A stretch of 64,000 nucleotides of DNA from an uncultured Chloroflexota bacterium (GCA_937901745.1 CALGSZ010000105.1:1-64000); one strand, 5' to 3'; counted from the first letter of the stretch, positions 8,398-16,886 are shown. Notes: generated from the sequence alone by a model not told the origin. Made by a program: numbers and translations.

Positions 8398-9517
8398 GGC
8401 CTACCGGGACTCCCTGCCCAACGCGCTTCCCATCGGGCGCAAAGACGATCAGCGCGGTTGGGTCGAGCGCAATCGTGATCCGATCGGGAATCGTTCCCTC
8501 AAACGTGTCGTGACGAACGACGGTCATCAGCGAGACGCCATTGGCATCAAGATAGACGATCTCCTCGCCGCCGAGATCTTCCTGCAACAGCACGCGCGCA
8601 GGCGCCTGGATCGCGCCATTCGCGGATCCGCTGCTGGCGATTGCAATACTTTCCGGCCGCAGCCCGACGGTGACTGACCGGTGAGACGCGGAGACCGCGC
8701 CATTGTCCGGCCGAACCGCGAATTCGAAAAGAGGCGTCCGGCAGACGAGCGAGCCGTTGCGCTCAGCGATCTCGCCCGGCAGGAAGTTCGCCTGCGGGAA
8801 GCCGAGGAGTCGCATCGTCTCGATCCGCTCCGGCGCATCGTAGAGTTGTTCCGGCGTTCCCGCCTCGACGATCGTTCGCTCGGCCAGCACCGCCACGCGG
8901 TCCGCCAGCGTCAACGCCTCGATCGCATCGGAGGTGGTATAGAGAAACGTCGCGTTCCAGCTCTGCTGCAGACCCCTCAGGTCATCGACGAGCTGCTCGC
9001 GCAGCTTGAAGTCGAGACCGGCCAATGGGTCGTCGAGGACGTAGATGTCCGTCTGCTTGGCGATGCCGCGCGCGATCGCCACGCGCTGCTTCTGGCCGCC
9101 GGAGAGCTGGTCCGGCCGCTTCTTCAGCAGGTCGGAGATCTTTAGCATCTCCGCCGCGTGCTGCACGATCGGCTCGGCGTCCCGCTCCGACACACCCGCG
9201 AGACGCAGGGGATAGGCGATGTTGTCATGGACGCTGATATGCGGGTAGAGCGCGAACGACTGCGGCACATAGCCGATGTTGCGCTGTGCCGCTGGCACCC
9301 GCGTCGCGTCCTGACCACGCAGGTGAATCGTTCCGGCGTCGGGCGTCTCCAGCCCCATCAGAATCCGCATCAGCACCGTCTTGCCGGCGGCCGGCGGACC
9401 ATAGACAACGAGGAAGTCGCCCGATTCGACGGTGAGATTGACGTCCTGGAGAACGGGGGTCGCGCCATAGCTCTTGGCGATGCCCCGGAACTCGAGAATA
9501 GTGTTCGTGCCCGTCAT
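8390..9517 (-). CDS. ABC importer ATPase, GlpT-like (altered Walker B and H-loop)
   Basis: This is the second MalK-type ATPase of the operon, 375 residues from ATG 9517 (a TTG at 9547 is an alternative). Walker A GPPAAGKT is at 40-47, Q-loop Gln86 and a canonical LSGGQ signature at 138-142. Two catalytic positions differ: Walker B is LDDP, so the catalytic Glu is Asp163, and the switch-histidine position is Ser196 (TTSD instead of THD). A TOBE-like C-terminal domain follows. It complements the partner ATPase, whose defect is in the signature instead, so the predicted heterodimer has one intact and one degenerate composite ATP site. Confidence 0.9.
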   Translation of the reverse strand: MTGTNTILEFRGIAKSYGATPVLQDVNLTVESGDFLVVYGPPAAGKTVLMRILMGLETPDAGTIHLRGQDATRVPAAQRNIGYVPQSFALYPHISVHDNIAYPLRLAGVSERDAEPIVQHAAEMLKISDLLKKRPDQLSGGQKQRVAIARGIAKQTDIYVLDDPLAGLDFKLREQLVDDLRGLQQSWNATFLYTTSDAIEALTLADRVAVLAERTIVEAGTPEQLYDAPERIETMRLLGFPQANFLPGEIAERNGSLVCRTPLFEFAVRPDNGAVSASHRSVTVGLRPESIAIASSGSANGAIQAPARVLLQEDLGGEEIVYLDANGVSLMTVVRHDTFEGTIPDRITIALDPTALIVFAPDGKRVGQGVPVGHV

Positions 9518-9543
9518 CGATCCGTGTGCCTCGAGATTGGCGA

Positions 9544-9864
9544 TCAATTGCCGCGGCTCGCCGCGATCAAGTCCGGCGCCAGGTAGATAGCGAGCGCAAA
9601 GACGCCGGCGACGATGAGCCAGGTGATCGCCAGGAGCTTCATCGATCGTCCGAACCCGGCGTTGGGCGGAATGTTGCCGAAGGCGATTTGCAGGAACGCC
9701 GCCACGACCAGCACCGGCAGACCGATCTGGTACAGCAACTTATTGGCTTGCTGGCCGATCAGGACCAGCGCCACGAGCAAGGTGACGATCAAAATCGCCT
9801 GAAACCGCGCCGCGAAGGGCAGGCGCTGCGCCTGTGTCGGGGTCTTGTCAGACTCACTTTGCAC
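9544..9864 (-). CDS. Small membrane protein of the ABC operon (GlpU position)
   Basis: This is a 106-residue protein with three probable transmembrane helices (about residues 22-41, 45-62 and 79-98). It lies between permease and ATPase genes, the kind of extra component seen as GlpU (DUF2160-type) in GlpSTPQUV glycerol importers. I see no clear sequence motif tying it to DUF2160, so the assignment rests on position and topology. It starts with GTG at 9864, with GTGAGGC a few bases upstream. A stabilising or regulatory subunit of the transporter is the best guess. Confidence 0.7.
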   Translation of the reverse strand: MQSESDKTPTQAQRLPFAARFQAILIVTLLVALVLIGQQANKLLYQIGLPVLVVAAFLQIAFGNIPPNAGFGRSMKLLAITWLIVAGVFALAIYLAPDLIAASRGN

Positions 9865-9909
9865 GATTACGCCTCACGTTCCTCAGCATTCGGTCCGATC
9901 GCGGCTAGG

Positions 9910-10758
9910 CTACACCTCGCCGCGAACGGTGCCGAAGGTCATGCCGACGAGCAGGTACTTCTGGAAGAGGAAGATGGCGACGATCGGCGGCAACATGTAG
10001 ATGAGCGAAAGGGAGGCGATGAACGACCAGTCAACGCTCCCGCCCTGATTGACGCCCGTCGCTAGGAGCACGGGAATCATCGTCGTCCCCTTGCCGCCGA
10101 GCAGGTAATTGAACAGGAACTCGTTCCAGACGAAGATCAAGTTGAAGATCGCCGCCGCGACGAGTCCCGGCTTCACCTGCGGCAGCACCACGCGGAAGAT
10201 GACGTGGAGCCGCGAGCCGCCGTTGACGAGCGCTGTCTCGTCGAACCGGACCGAGACGCCGTCAAGGAAGCCCTTCAGGATCCAGAGCGAGAAGGGGATG
10301 CAGAACATCGCGTAGAAGAGGAGCATCCCGTGAAACGTCTTATTCCAGCCGAAGGCGTTGTACATCATGAAGACCGGGACGACGACCGCCGCCGCCGGCA
10401 CCATGCGCACCGAAAGCAGCAGGAACATCATGAAGTTGGTCCCTCTCGGCTTGAAGCGCGAGAAGGAATAGGCCGCCAGGAACGCAACGACGATCGCGAT
10501 CGCCACCGCGCCGATCGAGAAGACGAAGCTCATCCGGAAGTATTCCCAGAAGTTCGGCCGGTTGATCGCATCGCGGATGTTGTCCAACGTCGGAGAGAAG
10601 ATCCATTTCGGCGGCCAGCGCACCAGCTCGCCCCCGGACTTGAACGCCGCGAGGAAGATCCAGAGCACTGGCAGGAAGAACGCGATCGCTACCAGCCAGA
10701 GGATGATGTAGTAGATGATCTGGCCGAGCTGGCGCTCGGACCCTCGTTGTTGCGTCAT
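9910..10758 (-). CDS. ABC sugar/polyol permease (MalG-type)
   Basis: This binding-protein-dependent transport permease has 282 residues and about six transmembrane helices. The cytoplasmic coupling (EAA) motif is at about residues 170-195 (ETALVNGGSRLHVIFRVVLP), a variant of EAA-G-I-LP. The C-terminal GMTFGTVRGEV is typical of the MalG/UgpE group. Its ATG overlaps the stop of the upstream permease as ATGA, indicating translational coupling. It forms the membrane channel with the adjacent MalF-type permease. Confidence 0.92.
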   Translation of the reverse strand: MTQQRGSERQLGQIIYYIILWLVAIAFFLPVLWIFLAAFKSGGELVRWPPKWIFSPTLDNIRDAINRPNFWEYFRMSFVFSIGAVAIAIVVAFLAAYSFSRFKPRGTNFMMFLLLSVRMVPAAAVVVPVFMMYNAFGWNKTFHGMLLFYAMFCIPFSLWILKGFLDGVSVRFDETALVNGGSRLHVIFRVVLPQVKPGLVAAAIFNLIFVWNEFLFNYLLGGKGTTMIPVLLATGVNQGGSVDWSFIASLSLIYMLPPIVAIFLFQKYLLVGMTFGTVRGEV

Positions 10759-11729
10759 CGCAGCGCCGCCCTCGTCTCACGATAGTTCAGGACGTACAGG
10801 TAGATGGAGGTGAAGGCGATCGCGATCAGGAGCGCGATCACCGCCATCGCCGAGGCGTTCCCCATCTGGAAGGCCTCGAAGCCCTGCCGGTACAGCGTCA
10901 CGCCGACCAACTCCGTCCGGTTGCCCGGCCCGCCTCGCGTCATCAGGTAGACCAAATCGGTCGTCTTGAACGCGTCGATGGTCCGCAAGAGGATGCCGAG
11001 CATCAGGATGAATTTCCCGTGGGGGAGCACGACATACCAAAGCCGCTTCAACCAGGGCAGGCGATCGATTTCAGCCGCCTCGAGCTCCGCCTTCGGCACC
11101 GAGCCGAGAGCCGCGAGCGTCATCAAGGTCATGAATGGCGTCCACATCCAGACATCAACGGCTACCAAAGCCCAGAACGCCAACTCCTTATCGCCTAAGA
11201 AGTCGTACGTCTTTCCCGTGATGCGATTCGCGTAGTAGTTGAGGACGCCAAAGGTCGGGTCATAAATCAGGCGATAGAACGTGCCGACGGCCACGGGGGG
11301 CAAGATCATCGGCGTGAAGAGAAGCGTCAGCGCCAATCGCCGGCCGGGCATGCGGGCGCTTCCCCAGAAGAGAAGGCCCAGCAGAATGCCAAGCACCGTC
11401 GCCAGCCCAACGCTGCACACCATGAACGTCAGGGTGCGGCCGAGCGTTCCCCAATAGACGCTGCTTTCCCAGAGCCGGCGGAAATTCTCGAAGCCGATGT
11501 ACTGCTCCGGTTGCGCGGAGGTCAGCTTGAACCGATAGAAGCTGACGCCCAGGAGCCACAGTAGCGGGATGATGTTCCAGACGAGGAAGAAGATCAGGAT
11601 GGGGAGGACGAGCACCGCCGGGAAGAGGCGGCTCTCTTCCAGCGCCCGCCAACGACTCAGTCGCGGTTGGGTCGCTTCAATGCGCCGGGCTCCGGCGACG
11701 CTCTCAATCTGCGTTCCCAGTTGAGCCAT
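10755..11729 (-). CDS. ABC sugar/polyol permease (MalF-type)
   Basis: This permease has 324 residues from ATG 11729; an in-frame ATG at 11762 would add 11 residues, but neither start has a strong ribosome binding site. It shows about six transmembrane helices, beginning near residue 40, and the coupling motif region EAAEIDRLPWLKRLWYVVLP in the last third. It is the second gene of the operon, following the solute-binding protein after a 126-base gap that contains a strong hairpin. It pairs with the MalG-type permease. Confidence 0.9.
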   Translation of the reverse strand: MAQLGTQIESVAGARRIEATQPRLSRWRALEESRLFPAVLVLPILIFFLVWNIIPLLWLLGVSFYRFKLTSAQPEQYIGFENFRRLWESSVYWGTLGRTLTFMVCSVGLATVLGILLGLLFWGSARMPGRRLALTLLFTPMILPPVAVGTFYRLIYDPTFGVLNYYANRITGKTYDFLGDKELAFWALVAVDVWMWTPFMTLMTLAALGSVPKAELEAAEIDRLPWLKRLWYVVLPHGKFILMLGILLRTIDAFKTTDLVYLMTRGGPGNRTELVGVTLYRQGFEAFQMGNASAMAVIALLIAIAFTSIYLYVLNYRETRAALR

Positions 11730-11793
11730 CGTAGTTCCACAAACGTGATGTGGGGGCGGCATATGCGCACCCCCAAAGGCTACCGCATCGGGC

Positions 11794-11822
11794 GGGGGAG
11801 CGCACGTTGCGCGCGCTCCCCC
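11794..11822 (-). terminator. Hairpin after the binding-protein gene
   Basis: A perfect 10-bp stem, GGGGGAGCGC pairing with GCGCTCCCCC, encloses a 9-base loop. It lies 33 bases beyond the solute-binding protein stop and 65 before the first permease. There is no T-tract. In maltose-type operons such elements stabilise the upstream mRNA or partly stop transcription, so binding protein is made in excess; that role here is inferred. Confidence 0.6.
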
Positions 11823-11855
11823 AATTCAGTTCAGCGAATCCAGACCGCGCCTGGA

Positions 11856-13451
11856 CTACCCGAGAGTGACGTCGGCGCAGGAATCCGACGGCTCAACGTC
11901 CGTGCGGCCGTTGTCGAAGAGGATCCGCTGCTGCTCGCACGCGGCGTACCGCAGCGCATCCATCGGATCGTCCTCGATGTCGGTGACGTACGCGCTGAAC
12001 GCCTCCTGCTGGACGGCCAGCATCTCCGAGTAGTTCGGGTCGTGCCAGAAATCGCGGGAGTTGCCCTCGAGCATGTAGCGGTACGCCCGGAAGTGCGGCT
12101 GGAGCGTGTCGAAGTCCGGCCGGCTCAGCGTCGCCTTGTCGGTTGGGTTGCCGCCCCGGCGCGCGAACTCCGCCTGCGTCTCCGGCTGGTACCACCACTT
12201 CATGAAGTCGATGGCGACCTGCATGTGGTCTTCGTCGTTGAAGGCGTTGATCACCCACGGCTGACCGCCGAGCGTGTAGGTCCGGCGGAGGGAGCCGTCG
12301 GCCTGGCGGAATCCGGGCGGCACGGTGACCAGGACCATGTCGCGGTTGATTGGCTTGCTCGGATCGGCCGGCTGGTCCGGGTTGTTCATGTCGATGTTCA
12401 GCATCTGGAAGGCGAGAGCGGACCACTGGAGGCAGGTAGCCAGCGACCCGGAGGTGAAGGCGTCGACTTCCTCGGCGATGCCGTAGTTGGTCACACCTTC
12501 CGGCCCGTACTTGACGAAGTCCTTGCAGCGCGCCAAGCCGGCCGCGTTCGTCTCGGAGTCGAGCACGCCCTCGACGCGGTACGACCCGACATCGCCCTCC
12601 CAGATCTCGCCGCCGGTCGAGAACATGAACGGGTAGCAGTAGCAGGAGATGAAGTCATAGACCTTCGAGTACTGGAGGGAGGTGCCGTACAGGCCCTGAT
12701 CCGGGCGATGGAAGAAGGAGACGATCCGCTCGAAGCGGTCGATGTCCACCTCTTCCCAATCCTCGAAGGTCTGCGGCAGATCCTCACCGTTGTTCGCCGC
12801 CTTGTACGCCTCGCGCTCCTCAGGATTGGTGAACAGGTCCTGGCGGACATAGAGCGCGATGGTATCGCCCTCCTGCGGGAAGCCCCAAATCTGGTCGCTT
12901 CCGTCCGGGTAGATGCGATAGCCCTGCTGCGCGGCCTCGACGAACTCGATCTGCAGCTCAGGATTCTGGGCGATGATATCGTTCAGCTGGACGATCCAAC
13001 CCGGCTCGGCCAGCGCACCCAGCCACTGGCTGTCGGAGATGATGATGTTGTACTGCGCGGACCCGGTCGAGAGCGAAGCGGCTGCCTTCTGGAAGAGCTG
13101 ATCGAACGGCGACTCCTCGAAGGAGAAGTTCACGTCGTAGCCGTAGGTCTCCTTGGCGTACGGCTTGAACCCCTCCATCGCCAGCGTCACGCCGAGCTGG
13201 CTCGGCGGCCAACCAGCGATGCCCAGGATCGTCATGTCGATCGTCTTGCCTGCCAGCGGGCTGTCCTGGCGAGCAGACACGCGCGGCGTCCGCCGGGCAG
13301 TCAGGAGGCCAGCGAGAGCCGTCGTGCTCAGGCCGAGCGAGATCCCGCGCTTGACGGCGGCGCGCCGGCTGAGGCGGCCTTCCATCACGTCGCGCAAGAG
13401 CTGAACATGAGCACGCGACAGGTCAGCCGACTGCCGATCAAGTCCCCTCAT
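11856..13451 (-). CDS. Extracellular solute-binding protein, GlpV-like
   Basis: This family-1 solute-binding protein has 531 residues and is the first gene of the operon. The N-terminus carries a twin-arginine motif (LSRRAAVKRG, about residues 27-36) before a hydrophobic stretch, so Tat export is likely. The start ATG follows AAGGAG by about nine bases. Mature-region segments such as ISDSQWLGALAEPGWIVQLN and the large size resemble the polyol-binding GlpV group. The full set of this protein, two permeases, a small membrane protein and two ATPases matches GlpSTPQUV architecture. The ligand could be glycerol or another polyol/sugar. Confidence 0.88.
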   Translation of the reverse strand: MRGLDRQSADLSRAHVQLLRDVMEGRLSRRAAVKRGISLGLSTTALAGLLTARRTPRVSARQDSPLAGKTIDMTILGIAGWPPSQLGVTLAMEGFKPYAKETYGYDVNFSFEESPFDQLFQKAAASLSTGSAQYNIIISDSQWLGALAEPGWIVQLNDIIAQNPELQIEFVEAAQQGYRIYPDGSDQIWGFPQEGDTIALYVRQDLFTNPEEREAYKAANNGEDLPQTFEDWEEVDIDRFERIVSFFHRPDQGLYGTSLQYSKVYDFISCYCYPFMFSTGGEIWEGDVGSYRVEGVLDSETNAAGLARCKDFVKYGPEGVTNYGIAEEVDAFTSGSLATCLQWSALAFQMLNIDMNNPDQPADPSKPINRDMVLVTVPPGFRQADGSLRRTYTLGGQPWVINAFNDEDHMQVAIDFMKWWYQPETQAEFARRGGNPTDKATLSRPDFDTLQPHFRAYRYMLEGNSRDFWHDPNYSEMLAVQQEAFSAYVTDIEDDPMDALRYAACEQQRILFDNGRTDVEPSDSCADVTLG

Positions 13452-13964
13452 TCCACTCTCCTTTCCTCACCGTCGCCTCGACGCCTTCGTCGCGACGCAG
13501 ACGCTATGTCCTTCGCTCTGCCGCTCACCCGCACTCGCGGGCGTCGGATCAAGCCCAGAGATGAGAGAACCTTCGACGGACGGGCGCTCAACCGTTCCGT
13601 CGTACGACGCTTCGCCGTGCGCACAACCGTGGGGCTTCCAACCGCGTCGTTCGAGCGCTCCCCACGTTAGTCACACGATGCTTGTGATGTTCGCATCATA
13701 GCCGCGCACGCGTTTGTTCGGCAAGCAACTTGCCAATCGGAGCGTCCCGCCTTAGCGCGCGGTGCGCAACGCCCCGTCCGACCACCCACGTCCGTACGTA
13801 CGCGCTTTCCCGCGAGAGCGAACGGCCGCGCCAAGCGACGTGCGCCGGAGCGCCTGGCCACCTACTCCAAGCGAGACCAGTCGGCAAGCAGCTCTTCCCG
13901 GCCCACGCGATAAGCGCGAAATCAACACGACCGCAATCGGCTGCTAGGCGCTCCTCACCTCCCC
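13452..13964. other. Intergenic region upstream of the GlpV-like operon
   Basis: These 513 bases separate the binding-protein start from the end of the molybdenum hydroxylase operon. Open frames here are short, unsupported by ribosome binding sites and look like GC-rich noise. The only structured part I see is the promoter/operator at 13685-13734; no terminator for the molybdenum hydroxylase operon was evident. Confidence 0.5.
13685..13734 (-). promoter_or_regulatory. Predicted promoter and operators of the GlpV-like operon
   Basis: On the minus strand a -35 TTGCCG (13719-13724) and a -10 TATGAT (13695-13700) are separated by 18 bases. Two inverted repeats overlap them: GGCAAG-CAA-CTTGCC at 13720-13734 across the -35, and TGATG-TTCG-CATCA at 13685-13698 across the -10. 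This looks like a repressor-controlled sigma-70 promoter, about 245 bases upstream of the binding-protein start. Confidence 0.45.
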
Positions 13965-14990
13965 TCAGTCCGCCGCCGTTGCGGCGCTCTGTGCCGCATC
14001 CCGCTCCTTCAGCGCGCGCAGCACCTTCTCCGGCGTGACCGGCAACTCGGTGATCCAAACGCCAATCGCGTCATGGATCGCGTTGATGATCGCGGGGATC
14101 GGCGAGTTGGCCGTCATCTCGCCCACGCCCTTGACACCGTACGGGCCGTTGCTCGACGGGTACTCCAGCACGACGCTGGAGATCTCCGGCAAGTCCATCG
14201 TCGTCGGCAGCAGGTAGTCGGACAGATTGTGGGCGTGCGGCCGCAGCGCGGGATACTCCGGATAGACCGTCTCCATCAGGGCGTGAGCCATGCCCATCAC
14301 GGCGCCGCCGGCGATCTGTCCCTCGACCATGGCGGGATTGATCTGCCGGCCGACCTCGTAGGCGCTGGCAAGCCGTAGGACCGTCACCTCCCCGGTCTCG
14401 GTGTCCACCTCGACGTCCGCGACCGTGGTAGCGTGGGCCACCGTCGAATCGGGGTCGCAGGCGCCGGTCTCGGGATCAACAGTGCTCTTGGGCTTCAGAT
14501 AGATCCCGCGGCCGGAAATCGTGCGGCCATACTTGAAATGCGCGGCGAGCGCCGCATCGAAGACGGACAGCGTGCGATCGGGCACGCCGCGCACCGAAAT
14601 CACGCCATCCGAGATGTCGAGGTCGTCCGGCGAGGCCTCGAGCTCCTCGGCAGCCACCTCCAGCAATGCCCGGCGCGCCTCCTGCGCGGCCATGATGACC
14701 GCGTTGCCGACCCGGTGGGTGCCGCGGCTCGCGAACGTTCCCATGCAGTGCGGCGCGGAATCGGTATCCCCTGTATCGACGACCACTGACTCCAGTGGCA
14801 CGCCGAGCGTTTCGGCGGCGATCTGCTGGATGACCGTCTTCAAGCCCTGGCCGAGATCGGTGCTGGCGAGCTTGACTGAGAAACCGCCGGTCGGCTGGCA
14901 GAAGACGAGCGCCTGGGTCGGGTCGCCCCCGAGGTTCATGCCGGTTGGATAGCTAACGGACGCAATCCCGCGTCCACGTACCTTGGCCAT
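13965..14990 (-). CDS. Molybdenum hydroxylase large subunit, C-terminal half
   Basis: This 341-residue protein (about 37 kDa) corresponds to the second molybdopterin-binding half of xanthine dehydrogenase/CoxL-type enzymes. It includes the active-site glutamate (Glu291) in GVKGVGE and the cofactor-binding STDLGQGLKTV region near residue 43. It begins at its own ATG after GAGAGGGGAAG, 49 bases past the stop of the N-terminal half, so the split appears genuine and not a simple frameshift. The same 50 + 37 kDa division occurs in Eubacterium barkeri nicotinate dehydrogenase (NdhL/NdhM). Substrate unknown. Confidence 0.88.
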   Translation of the reverse strand: MAKVRGRGIASVSYPTGMNLGGDPTQALVFCQPTGGFSVKLASTDLGQGLKTVIQQIAAETLGVPLESVVVDTGDTDSAPHCMGTFASRGTHRVGNAVIMAAQEARRALLEVAAEELEASPDDLDISDGVISVRGVPDRTLSVFDAALAAHFKYGRTISGRGIYLKPKSTVDPETGACDPDSTVAHATTVADVEVDTETGEVTVLRLASAYEVGRQINPAMVEGQIAGGAVMGMAHALMETVYPEYPALRPHAHNLSDYLLPTTMDLPEISSVVLEYPSSNGPYGVKGVGEMTANSPIPAIINAIHDAIGVWITELPVTPEKVLRALKERDAAQSAATAAD

Positions 14991-15039
14991 CTTCCCCTCT
15001 CACAGAGTCGAGCCGAAAGGTCCCGGACGTCGTTCCGTG

Positions 15040-16395
15040 CTAGGCCGTCGCCCGCTGCGCGGCGGCATAGCCGCCCTCGTCGTTGGAATGCATCTGAGCA
15101 AGCTCTGGCGGAAGCTCGTGCCCGACGAGCTTTGCGGCGGCCTGAATCGTCTCAATCAGCGTCGCGTCCTCGGTGATCTTGCCGAACGGGCGCATGTCCC
15201 CATTCCGGTAGGCATTGCGCAGGCGGATCTCCCACGGGTCCATGCCGATCGCCTTGGCGATCCGATCCATCTGCACCTCGACCGCGAAGCTCGCTTCCGT
15301 CACCCCGAAGCCACGCATCGCGGACGACGGCTGGCGATTGGTATAGACGCAGTAAACATCAACCCAGACGTTCGGGATCGTGTACGGCCCGACGACATTG
15401 ACCATGTGCTTCATTGCGCCGTACGGCGAGTGCCGGTGATACGCGCCGGCATCCTGGAGCGATCGCACCTTGCGGGCGACGATCCTGCCGTCGCGCATCA
15501 CGCCGTCCGTCATCTCGATCTTGACGGCAGCACGGGTCGAGGAGCAGCGAGTCTCCTCCTCGCGCGTCCAGCGCCACTTCACGGGCCGGCCGGTCTTCAG
15601 CGCGGCGATGCAGGTGATCGGCTCGGTGAGCACGTCCACCTTGCCGCCGAAGCCCCCGCCGACAGTGCCGCCAATCATCCGGATGCGGTTGCTCGGCATC
15701 TTGAGGATGATCGCCGTGTTATCGAGCGTGAAATAGAGCGCTTGCGTGTTCGTGTGCACCGTCAGCCGGCCGTCCGGCTCGGGCTTGGCGACGCAGACGT
15801 GCGTCTCGATCGGCGCGTGCTCGATCGGGGAGAGTTGATACGTCCCGGTGACGATCTCGTCAGCCTCGGCGAAGCCGCGCTCGACATCGCCGAAGCGGAT
15901 TTGGCAGTGATCCTTGCCGTCGTACGTGAAGGTGTTGGTGCCCCACTTCTTGATCTTCGGCGCCTCCGGCCGGAGCGCGTACTCGACGTCCAGAACCGGC
16001 TCCAGCTCCTCGATGTCGAGCTTGACGAGGGACGCCGCCTCCCGCGCGATCTCCTCCGACTCCGCCACCACCGCGCAGATCGGCTCACCCTCGTACATCA
16101 CCTCGTCCTCGGCCAGGACCGGCTCGTCGTTCGGACCGATGCCGATCAGGCAGAGGATCGTGTAGAGGTTGTTCGGCACATCCTTCGCGGTGATGACGGT
16201 GGCAACGCCGGGGAACGCCTCCGCCTTGCTAGTATCGATGGAGCGGATCTTGCCGCGAGCGACTGGGCTCCGCACCATCGAGATGTAGAGCATGTGCGGA
16301 TAGGAGATGTCATCAATAAAGGTCGTGCGGCCGGTGACGTGGCCAAGACCGTCGGACCGGTGAACCGACTGGCCGACGATGCCAAGCTGCTTCAC
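15040..16395 (-). CDS. Molybdenum hydroxylase large subunit, N-terminal half
   Basis: This 451-residue protein (about 50 kDa) carries the aldehyde oxidase/xanthine dehydrogenase a/b hammerhead domain (about 15-120) and the first molybdopterin-binding domain. The latter includes the cofactor motif GGTVGGGFGGK near residue 235 and the AMRGFGVTEASFAVE region near 355. It ends after the ETIQAAAKLVGHELPPE region, where single-chain enzymes continue into the second half. Its start overlaps the iron-sulfur subunit stop by four bases. It should assemble with the C-terminal half, the 2Fe-2S and the FAD subunits. Confidence 0.9.
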   Translation of the reverse strand: MKQLGIVGQSVHRSDGLGHVTGRTTFIDDISYPHMLYISMVRSPVARGKIRSIDTSKAEAFPGVATVITAKDVPNNLYTILCLIGIGPNDEPVLAEDEVMYEGEPICAVVAESEEIAREAASLVKLDIEELEPVLDVEYALRPEAPKIKKWGTNTFTYDGKDHCQIRFGDVERGFAEADEIVTGTYQLSPIEHAPIETHVCVAKPEPDGRLTVHTNTQALYFTLDNTAIILKMPSNRIRMIGGTVGGGFGGKVDVLTEPITCIAALKTGRPVKWRWTREEETRCSSTRAAVKIEMTDGVMRDGRIVARKVRSLQDAGAYHRHSPYGAMKHMVNVVGPYTIPNVWVDVYCVYTNRQPSSAMRGFGVTEASFAVEVQMDRIAKAIGMDPWEIRLRNAYRNGDMRPFGKITEDATLIETIQAAAKLVGHELPPELAQMHSNDEGGYAAAQRATA

Positions 16396-16874
16396 CGCTC
16401 ACCTCCTCCGTTCTGCCGGGCGACATCCTCGACCGCGTCCAGGATGGGCAGATAGCCGGTGCACCGGCAGAGATTGCCGGACAGCGCGGCGGCGATTTCC
16501 TCGCGAGTGGGATGGGGATTGCGATCGAGCAGCGCCTTGGCGGCCATGATCATGCCCGGCGTGCAGTAGCCACACTGGGCGGCAAACCGATCGTAGAAGG
16601 CTTTCTGCAGGGGATGGAGCCCGCCGACCGGCGTGATCCCCTCCAGCGTCGTGACCTCCTGCCCCTCGACGTGAGCCAACGGCGTGAGGCAGGCAAGCGT
16701 CGGCTCGCCGTTGACGAGGACGGTGCAGCTGCCGCAGCCCCCCTGGCTGCAACCCGCCTTGGTCGCCGTCAACTGCGCATGCTCGCGCAGGGCGGTCAGC
16801 AGCGTCGTGGCCGGCGAGACGGTCAGCGTCGTCGCTCGGCCGTTGAGCGTGAAGGAAACGGTGATCGCGCTCAT
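16392..16874 (-). CDS. Molybdenum hydroxylase 2Fe-2S subunit
   Basis: This is a CoxS/XdhC-like electron-transfer subunit of 160 residues. The plant-ferredoxin-type cluster ligands are Cys42, Cys47, Cys50 and Cys62 (AGCSQGGCGSC). The second cluster is held by Cys101, Cys104, Cys136 and Cys138 (CGYCTPGM and CRCTGY). It passes electrons from the molybdenum site to the FAD subunit. It lies between the FAD subunit and large-subunit genes with close or overlapping ends. Confidence 0.95.
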   Translation of the reverse strand: MSAITVSFTLNGRATTLTVSPATTLLTALREHAQLTATKAGCSQGGCGSCTVLVNGEPTLACLTPLAHVEGQEVTTLEGITPVGGLHPLQKAFYDRFAAQCGYCTPGMIMAAKALLDRNPHPTREEIAAALSGNLCRCTGYLPILDAVEDVARQNGGGER

Positions 16875-16886
16875 CGCTTCTTTCCC

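Noticed and set aside
11667..13670. Long plus-strand open frame (about 667 codons) opposite the GlpV-like gene
   Set aside because: It is antisense to a clear solute-binding protein, Arg/Val/Asp-rich as expected for GC-rich shadow frames, and has no domain pattern.
13667..13861. Small minus-strand frame in the intergenic region before the GlpV-like gene
   Set aside because: It overlaps the predicted promoter/operator and has Arg/Ala-rich noise composition.
14983..16455. Plus-strand open frame opposite the molybdenum hydroxylase subunit
   Set aside because: It is antisense to a gene with clear cofactor motifs, with low-complexity His/Arg/Asp-rich composition.
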